From CADCWK01 sp965218235 (GTDB lineage: Bacteria; Chloroflexota; Chloroflexia; Thermomicrobiales; UBA6265): DNA of 64,000 bases. Location of the stretch: NCBI GenBank assembly GCA_965218235.1, contig OZ244596.1, positions 992,001 to 1,056,000 of the forward strand, written 5' to 3'. The notes beneath the pieces are model-generated. The model did no database searches. It saw nothing but the letters and a program-made list of their open reading frames with translations, and was not told where the DNA came from. A program made the position numbers and the translations under genes. This document shows positions 58,964-64,000 of the stretch, in pieces. Within the stretch, counting starts at the first letter, position 1. Each line of letters begins with the position of its first letter.

Positions 58964-60247
58964 GTGGTCCTCTCTCCTTCAACGGCTCCCGCCCCCTTCG
59001 CCAGCACCCTCACCGAAGCGACCGACTGCCCGTGGGACGCGCCCGTGCCTGCCGACGACCCGGCCCGGGACGAAGCGATCGCCGCCCTCCTGAGCGAGGA
59101 CAGGATCGGCCCGCGGGACGGCGCCGGCCGGACGATGGTCGTCGCGATGAGCGGCGGCGTCGACAGCGCCGTGACCGCGCTCGTCATGCGGGAGCGGGGC
59201 TACCGCGTCATCGGGATGAACCTGCGGCTGTTCTCGCCCGACGACCCGGACCACCGGGCCAACCCGTGCTGCGGCCTGCCGGCGCTGAGCGACGCCCGCC
59301 GGACCTCGGCCCGGATCGGCATCCCGTTCTACGCGCTCGACATGGAGACCGAGTTCGCCGAGAGCGTGATCGACCGCTTCGTCGACGAGTACGTCCAGGG
59401 CCGGACGCCGAACCCGTGCCTGGAGTGCAACCGGCACGTCAAGTTCCGCCATCTCGTCACCCGCTCCCGCGAGCTCGGCGCCCATGGGCTGGCGACTGGC
59501 CACTACGCCCGCATCCTGCCGGGCGACCCGACCGCTCCGGCCGGCTCGCCCGGGGCCCGGCACCGCCTGCTCCGGGCCGTCGATGGCCGGAAGGACCAGA
59601 GCTACGTCCTCTACACCCTCGACCAGGACCAGCTCGGCTTCATCCACTTCCCGCTCGGCAACCTGACCAAGCCGGAGGTCCGGACGCTCGCCCGCGCCTT
59701 CGGCCTGCCCGTCGCGGACAAGAAGGAGAGCCAGGAGATCTGCTTCGTCGGCGACCGCTCCTACGCCGAGTTCGTCGCCGAGCGCCGCCCCGACGCTGCC
59801 CGCCCCGGCGAGATCGTCGACAGCGACGGCGCCGTGATCGGGCAGCACAGCGGTCTGCTCCACCACACCGTTGGCCAGCGCCGTGGGCTCGGCATCGCGA
59901 CCGCGCAGCCGCTCTACGTCCTCGGGCTCGACACCGCCGCCAATCAGCTCGTCGTCGGCCCGAAGGTGATGGCCTCCGCCCGCGAGCTGACCCTCGACCG
60001 CGTCAGCCTGACCAACGGGATGGCCGACAGCGCGTTCACCGCCGACGTCATGGTCCGCTACCGCGGTCAGGTCAACCCCGGTGCCGTCCGCGTCACGGCA
60101 CTCGGCGACGGCGCCCGCGTCGGGGATGCGACGGTGACGTTCCCCGACGGGGGACCGGTCGCCTCCCCTGGTCAGGCCGCCGTCTTCTACGCGCCCGGCG
60201 GCGATGAGGTCCTGGGCGGCGGCACGATCGCCAGCGTCACCCGCTAA
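58964..60247 (+). CDS. mnmA: tRNA 2-thiouridine(34) synthase MnmA
   Basis: MnmA puts sulfur on uridine 34 of Lys, Glu and Gln tRNAs, using ATP and a persulfide. The PP-loop MSGGVDSAV sits near residue 62, the first catalytic Cys in NPCLECNRHVKF, and the second in ESQEICFVGDRSY, followed by the typical β-barrel end. A GTG start at 58964 has CAGGAG upstream and gives 427 residues, with about 55 extra N-terminal residues rich in Ala/Pro/Asp; an ATG at 59135 would give a standard length of 370. An FmdB-type protein follows 38 bp later. Confidence 0.93.
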   Translation: MVLSPSTAPAPFASTLTEATDCPWDAPVPADDPARDEAIAALLSEDRIGPRDGAGRTMVVAMSGGVDSAVTALVMRERGYRVIGMNLRLFSPDDPDHRANPCCGLPALSDARRTSARIGIPFYALDMETEFAESVIDRFVDEYVQGRTPNPCLECNRHVKFRHLVTRSRELGAHGLATGHYARILPGDPTAPAGSPGARHRLLRAVDGRKDQSYVLYTLDQDQLGFIHFPLGNLTKPEVRTLARAFGLPVADKKESQEICFVGDRSYAEFVAERRPDAARPGEIVDSDGAVIGQHSGLLHHTVGQRRGLGIATAQPLYVLGLDTAANQLVVGPKVMASARELTLDRVSLTNGMADSAFTADVMVRYRGQVNPGAVRVTALGDGARVGDATVTFPDGGPVASPGQAAVFYAPGGDEVLGGGTIASVTR

Positions 60248-60285
60248 CGCGAACGTCACGGTTCAGTCGCATCAGGAGAGCAGCC

Positions 60286-60567
60286 ATGCCAACCTACGCG
60301 TTCCATTGCCCTGACTGCGGCGACCGGTTCGACGAGCGGCGCCCCTTCGCCCGCTCCGACGATCCGGTCACCTGCCCGGCCTGCGGCGGTGGCCGGGCGG
60401 CCAAGCAGTTCGGCACGCCGATGATCTACCGGAAGGGCGCCGCGGGGAAGGCGCTGCTCGAAGCCCCTGGCCGGTCGCCGGTCGCGACGGCTCCAGCCAT
60501 GCACGCCAGCGGCTGCCCCTGCTGCTCCGGACGCGGTTTCGCCCCCGCGAGCCCGGACCCGGAGTAG
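60286..60567 (+). CDS. FmdB-family zinc-ribbon protein
   Basis: This 93-residue protein has the FmdB start MPTYAFHCPDCGDRFDERRP with CPDC and CPACGG knuckles, then a Gly/Ala-rich tail with an extra CPCC near the end (residues 78-81). FmdB-type proteins are possible regulators or metal-binding helpers, with no firm function. The extra Cys cluster is less usual. It begins 38 bp after mnmA and is probably cotranscribed with it, which may hint at a role in RNA or sulfur chemistry, though this is speculation. Confidence 0.85.
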   Translation: MPTYAFHCPDCGDRFDERRPFARSDDPVTCPACGGGRAAKQFGTPMIYRKGAAGKALLEAPGRSPVATAPAMHASGCPCCSGRGFAPASPDPE

Positions 60568-60750
60568 ATCGCTTCCTGATGAGCCGACCGTCGTGCCCAG
60601 TGAGCCGGCGGGCCGTTCGCCGCGGCGCGGAGCCTGCGTTGCGGCAATGCTGCGCCAATCGTGGCGATGCGCGTATAGTGCGTCCAGTGATGGTGGCTCC
60701 CTGGTGAGCCATGCGGCGTCAGCGGCTTCGGCGGAAAGAGGGAGCGACCA

Positions 60751-61152
60751 GTGCGGAGAAACGCGATCATCGGTGGTGTCGGGGCGCTGATCCTCTTCAT
60801 TGTGATCATCGTTGGACTCTATCTGCTCGGTGATGACGACCAGTCCGCACTGGAGCGACTCCGCGACGTCGCGGTCATCTTCGTCGTGCTCTCCTCGCTG
60901 ATCACGGTCGCGCTGCTGGCCGCGGTGACTGGTGCCTTGATCTTCCTCGTCATCCAGCTCAAGGACCGGGTGATCCCGCTCCTCGAAGAGATCACCGGGA
61001 CGGCGAAGCAGGTCCGCAACACGGCCTCGTTCGTCAGCGACGAGACGGTCCGGCCGATTATCGGCGTGGCCGGCTGGTTCGCGAAGAACCGCCAGTTCTC
61101 CCGTGTCGTCACCGGGAAGTCGAAGAAGATCCCCGATCCCAATAAGGTCTAG
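60751..61152 (+). CDS. Small membrane protein, 133 residues
   Basis: This protein has two hydrophobic helices (residues 5-27 and about 40-70) and a short amphipathic C-terminal part with LKDRVIPLLEEITGTAKQVRNTASFVSDETV, resembling DUF948-type helical proteins that run along the membrane. It starts at GTG 60751 with AAAGAGGGAG upstream. It lies 183 bp after the FmdB gene and ends before a 38-bp palindromic hairpin. Family link is weak, function unknown. Confidence 0.65.
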   Translation: MRRNAIIGGVGALILFIVIIVGLYLLGDDDQSALERLRDVAVIFVVLSSLITVALLAAVTGALIFLVIQLKDRVIPLLEEITGTAKQVRNTASFVSDETVRPIIGVAGWFAKNRQFSRVVTGKSKKIPDPNKV

Positions 61153-61185
61153 GCGGGGCACCCCGAGTCCGGACTGGTACCAGTC

Positions 61186-61223
61186 GCCATGAGCCACCGG
61201 CGATATCGCCGGTGGCTCATGGC
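61186..61223. terminator. 38-bp perfect palindrome between convergent genes
   Basis: GCCATGAGCCACCGGCGAT joined directly to its complement. It lies 33 bases after the membrane-protein stop, before the convergent TetR stop. No T run beyond ATCTTCC; a bidirectional terminator is likely. Confidence 0.65.
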
Positions 61224-61324
61224 ATCTTCCCCGGCTCCCGTCCGTTTCGATGTCGTCACCGTCCTGATGTCGATGCAGGGCGACCGCTGGATGGAACCGG
61301 CTCCGGACCCGGAACGCTGAGCCG

Positions 61325-61891
61325 CTACGGCGTCCCGGTCAGGATCCGGATCGCCTCGACCAGCGTCCTCCGGGCCTCGTCGGCGTCCTCGCTCCCCGTC
61401 CCACCTGGCCCCCGCTGGGCAAAGGCCCACATCGCGGCCGTCGTCGTGATCAGCAAGAGCAGATCAGCGGCCGGAATCCGGTCCGACAGCCGCTGATCGT
61501 CCTGCGCCCGCTGGATCGCGGCGACCTTGGTCCGGTTCGCCTCTTGGACCCCCGGCTGCCGGGCGCCCTGCCCGCCTCGCTCCAGCCGGTCCCACAGGGT
61601 CATCCGGACGAGCTCTGGGTGCGAGATCGACTGATCGTAGAGCAGCCCGGCGTAGCCCGGAAGATCGGTCGCGTCGAGCGGGACGTCGCTGACGATGTCG
61701 GCGATGAGGGTGTTGTAGACGGCGTCGAACAGCTGGTCCTTGTTGCCGAAATAGGTGTAGAGCAGCGGCTTGCTCGCCCGCGCGGCCGCCGCGATGCGAT
61801 CCACGCGGGCGCCGGCCAGCCCAAACTCGGTGAATTCGTCCCGCGCCGCCCGGAGCAACCGGCGGCGCGTCTCCTCGGCGTCACGTCTCAT
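61325..61891 (-). CDS. TetR-family repressor
   Basis: This 188-residue regulator has a TetR helix-turn-helix (ARVDRIAAAARASKPLLYTYFGNKDQLF) and a helical ligand domain. The ATG at 61891 is used; a TTG at 61927 is in frame but less likely. It is divergent from the SDR at 62002, and the palindrome TACCnACnnGTnGGTA at 61958-61973 lies between them. It should repress both genes. The ligand is unknown, perhaps a small lipophilic compound handled by the SDR. Confidence 0.9.
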   Translation of the reverse strand: MRRDAEETRRRLLRAARDEFTEFGLAGARVDRIAAAARASKPLLYTYFGNKDQLFDAVYNTLIADIVSDVPLDATDLPGYAGLLYDQSISHPELVRMTLWDRLERGGQGARQPGVQEANRTKVAAIQRAQDDQRLSDRIPAADLLLLITTTAAMWAFAQRGPGGTGSEDADEARRTLVEAIRILTGTP

Positions 61892-61920
61892 GGCCGCAAC
61901 ATACCTTCCCGCCCGGTCAG

Positions 61921-61973
61921 TTGACAACGCTCACCCGGCGTCCTAAGCTCACGATATTACCAACCAGTAGGTA
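61921..61973 (+). promoter_or_regulatory. SDR promoter and TetR operator
   Basis: TTGACA (61921-61926), 17-base spacer and TAAGCT (61944-61949), followed by TACCAACCAGTAGGTA (61958-61973), a TetR-type palindrome over the start site. On the other strand TAATAT (61954-61959) could be the TetR gene's -10 box. Confidence 0.75.
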
Positions 61974-62001
61974 ACAGAGCGAACCGTGGGAGAGAACACA
62001 G

Positions 62002-62829
62002 GTGGCGAACGCAGACAAGGTCGTCCTCATCACCGGCGGGTCATCAGGGATCGGCGAGGCGACGGCCAGGCAACTCAGAGCGGACGGCTTCACGGTCTTC
62101 GCCGCGGCCCGGCGACTGGACCGGATGGCCGGTCTGGCGGAGCTGGGCATCCACACCCTCGCGATGGACGTCACCGATGACGCCTCGATGGTGGCCGGAG
62201 TCGAGATGGTCATCCGTGAGGCCGGGCGGATCGACCTGCTGGTCAACAACGCCGGCTACGGGTCGTACGGTGCGCTGGAGGATGTCCCAATCGCGGAGGG
62301 ACGCGCCCAGTTCGACGTCAATCTGTTCGGGCTTGCCCGGCTCACGCAGCTCACCCTGCCCCAGATGCGCGCTCAGGGCAGCGGTCGGATCGTCAATATC
62401 TCCTCGATGGGCGGCAAGATCTACGAGCCGCTCGGCGGCTGGTATCACGCGACCAAGTTCGCGGTCGAAGGTTTGAGCGACTCCCTCCGGCTCGAACTCA
62501 AACCGTTCGGCATCGACGTCGTGGTCATCGAGCCGGGTGGGATCCGGACGGAGTGGTCCGGCATCGCCAGCGAGAAGCTCCTCGCCACCTCGGGCCGTAC
62601 CGCCTACGCCAGCCAGGCCGAGCACCTCGCGAGGATTCTGGGCAATGAGCGGTTGCAGTCCAGCCCGGACGTCGTCGCCGCGGCGATCAGCCGGGCGGCC
62701 AGCGCCCGTCGGCCGAAGATCCGCTACGTCGTCGGTTCCGGCGCCCGCCCTCTGCTGATCGCCCGCCGGCTCCTGTCGGACCGCATGTTCGACCGCTTCC
62801 TGACGTTCGCCTTCAGCCGGCTGGCGTAG
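62002..62829 (+). CDS. SDR-family oxidoreductase
   Basis: This 275-residue classical SDR has the cofactor motif ITGGSSGIG near residue 10, the NNAGYG turn, NISSMGG with the catalytic Ser, and YHATK with the catalytic Tyr/Lys. An Ala-Ala-Arg-Arg after β2 suggests NADP. A GTG start at 62002 follows GGGAGAG. It is divergent from the TetR gene and probably under its control. Members of this type reduce ketones or act on lipids or xenobiotics; the substrate is not readable. Confidence 0.92.
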   Translation: MANADKVVLITGGSSGIGEATARQLRADGFTVFAAARRLDRMAGLAELGIHTLAMDVTDDASMVAGVEMVIREAGRIDLLVNNAGYGSYGALEDVPIAEGRAQFDVNLFGLARLTQLTLPQMRAQGSGRIVNISSMGGKIYEPLGGWYHATKFAVEGLSDSLRLELKPFGIDVVVIEPGGIRTEWSGIASEKLLATSGRTAYASQAEHLARILGNERLQSSPDVVAAAISRAASARRPKIRYVVGSGARPLLIARRLLSDRMFDRFLTFAFSRLA

Positions 62830-62865
62830 CGGGTCGCCCGACCGAACCAGCTCCGCCCGCCGGCA

Positions 62866-63654
62866 TCATGGTTGGCCGGTGACGAGGCGCAGGCAACCAT
62901 CGAACGCGCGCTGGGTCCGATGGTGTCCGTGTCGGGCGTCCCACGTTCCATCAGCCAGATCCGCCCGGAGTCGAGCGAGACCGGCGTCAACATCGGCTGG
63001 GTCGACGAAGCTCCAGGCCGACATCGCCAGCCGGACGCCAGGTTCGAGGAACCGTTCCGGCCGGCCGTAGTACGCCTCGCCGAAGCCGTCGGTGCAGTCG
63101 AGCGGGATCGGGACCGGCCGGACCTCGCTCCGGCCGCCGAGGGCATCGACGATCGCCGCGATGGGCGGGAATCGCCGAGCCTCGGTCGCGATAACGGCTG
63201 GCTCGTAGTCATTCAGCCAGAACCGGTCCAGCAGGGCCGGGTCACAGGTCACGATGACGACCGGGCCACGGGTAACGCGACGCATCCCGACCAGACCCGC
63301 CCGGAGGTCGGGCCACTGATGGACCGTGAAGATCGCCATGCTGGCGTCGAACGCCGCGTCCGCGAACGGAAGCTGCCCGGCGACGGCGTCGACGGCGACC
63401 GGCAGGTGGGGTGGCCGCTGGGCCCGCATCGAGGCCGACGGCTCGACGGCGGTCACCTCCCGGTCCGTCGGCTCGTACGATCCGGTCCCGGCCCCGACGT
63501 TCAGCACGGTCCGGACGTCGCCGAGCGCCGCCAGGATCATCGCCGCGATCCTCGGCTCGGGCTTCCGATACCGGGCGTAGTCGACACCAATCACGCCGTA
63601 GTCCGCATCACCGGCGCCGCCGTCACCGTGCCGAACTGACATCGTCCACCCCAT
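62866..63654 (-). CDS. Class I SAM-dependent methyltransferase
   Basis: This 262-residue enzyme binds S-adenosylmethionine through VLNVGAGTGSYEP (motif I) with an acidic residue after β2 (TAVEPSASM), then LPFADAAFDASMAIFTVHQW (motif IV region). This UbiE/Methyltransf_11-like fold is common and its substrate is open. The ATG at 63654 has AGGAAA upstream; a second ATG at 63642 is possible. It lies alone, convergent with the SDR gene and separated from the modA end by an inverted repeat. Confidence 0.88.
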   Translation of the reverse strand: MGWTMSVRHGDGGAGDADYGVIGVDYARYRKPEPRIAAMILAALGDVRTVLNVGAGTGSYEPTDREVTAVEPSASMRAQRPPHLPVAVDAVAGQLPFADAAFDASMAIFTVHQWPDLRAGLVGMRRVTRGPVVIVTCDPALLDRFWLNDYEPAVIATEARRFPPIAAIVDALGGRSEVRPVPIPLDCTDGFGEAYYGRPERFLEPGVRLAMSAWSFVDPADVDAGLARLRADLADGTWDARHGHHRTQRAFDGCLRLVTGQP

Positions 63655-63740
63655 CTCGTTTCCTGGCTTCGACAAGGAGTCTCGTAGCGGACGGCGATTC
63701 GACCCCAACCCGACCCTCCCATCTCGATTTCGTCCCGCGG

Positions 63741-63841
63741 GGACTCATCGGATGGAGAAGGGAAGACGGTTTGCTGTGCAACCAGCATCCATGGAGCGCT
63801 TCAGCGCCACCAGCATACGCCCCTCTCCATCCGATGAGTCC
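63741..63841. repeat. Inverted-repeat element upstream of the methyltransferase
   Basis: Perfect 18-bp arms (63741-63758 and 63824-63841; GGACTCATCGGATGGAGA) enclose about 65 bp with a small GCGCTTCAGCGC hairpin and two ACCAGCAT copies. It is unlike the four-copy family in sequence but similar in build. Confidence 0.7.
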
Positions 63842-63922
63842 AGACGAGTCCCGACGCAGTCGGGGTGAGCTGGACGGCGAGATGAGGAGGGGTTGGGGTG
63901 GGACTTTCATCGGACAGAACGA

Positions 63923-64000
63923 CTACGCCACCGGCTGGAAGCCGAAGTCCTCCAGCGCGGCCTGGCCGTCCGGGCCGAGGACGTAGCTGATGAACGCCGC
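63923..64000 (-). CDS. modA: Molybdate-binding protein ModA, C-terminal fragment
   Basis: The window ends inside this gene. The last 25 residues, FISYVLGPDGQAALEDFGFQ then PVA and a TAG stop at 63923-63925, match the C-terminus of periplasmic molybdate-binding proteins, whose usual end is FIxYVLGPEGQxILxxxGFxxP. ModA delivers molybdate to the ModB permease. The rest of the gene and any modBC neighbours lie beyond the edge. Identification rests on a short segment but the pattern is distinctive. Confidence 0.7.
   Translation of the reverse strand, partial: AAFISYVLGPDGQAALEDFGFQPVA

Overview
The window is a high-GC bacterial chromosome segment with tightly packed genes on both strands. Its style suggests a heterotrophic Chloroflexota bacterium of the Thermomicrobia/Sphaerobacter type: many carbohydrate ABC importers with Tat-type substrate-binding proteins, LacI repressors, DUF885 proteins, a TipAS regulator, and a holB-ricT pair. 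No rRNA, tRNA or other marker fixes the taxonomy, so this is inference. I saw no rRNA, tRNA, CRISPR array or intact insertion sequence.

Layout. 0-8 kb: the tail of an HNH nuclease, then a leftward sugar operon (LacI repressor, sugar isomerase/epimerase, binding protein, two permeases, dehydrogenase) behind a promoter with a 26-bp perfect palindrome, then a DUF429 protein. 8-16 kb: creatininase, an M20 peptidase fossil, a 40-residue zinc-ribbon microprotein, a PLP decarboxylase divergent from a MerR/TipAS regulator, a TetX-like monooxygenase divergent from a TetR repressor, and an SDR. 16-24 kb: a LacI repressor divergent from a second sugar operon that ends in a Tat-exported GH127-type glycosidase. 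24-36 kb: a peptide-type ABC importer (binding protein and two permeases) with an SDR, divergent from a GntR regulator and a Gfo/Idh/MocA oxidoreductase. DUF885-type proteins flank this group on both sides, and a broken DUF559 gene lies between inverted repeats. 36-44 kb: the housekeeping cluster NERD protein-holB-ricT, an AbrB/RelE toxin-antitoxin pair, and lipid enzymes (PAP2 phosphatase, diacylglycerol kinase family). 44-53 kb: a third sugar locus, with LacI, Rieske protein and amidohydrolase facing a transporter and a GHL6-like glycosidase. 53-64 kb: a five-SH3 cell-wall protein, yggX, FMN reductase, GNAT, mnmA, FmdB, a TetR/SDR pair, a methyltransferase and the 3' end of modA.

How it fits together. 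Three sugar importers and one peptide-type importer are each tied to a local regulator (LacI, LacI, GntR, LacI), and several control regions carry clear palindromic operators on recognisable promoters. None of the four importers has an ATP-binding subunit gene here, so they probably share an ATPase encoded elsewhere. Each of the four binding-protein genes is followed directly by a strong RNA stem-loop before the permease genes, which could keep binding protein above permease levels.

The most unusual DNA-level feature is a four-copy family of about 155-180 bp intergenic elements with long inverted terminal arms and an internal hairpin. The best candidate for an undescribed biochemical system is the 44-53 kb locus, where an unclassified glycosidase-like protein, a lone Rieske protein and an amidohydrolase share one LacI-type control point with a sugar importer.
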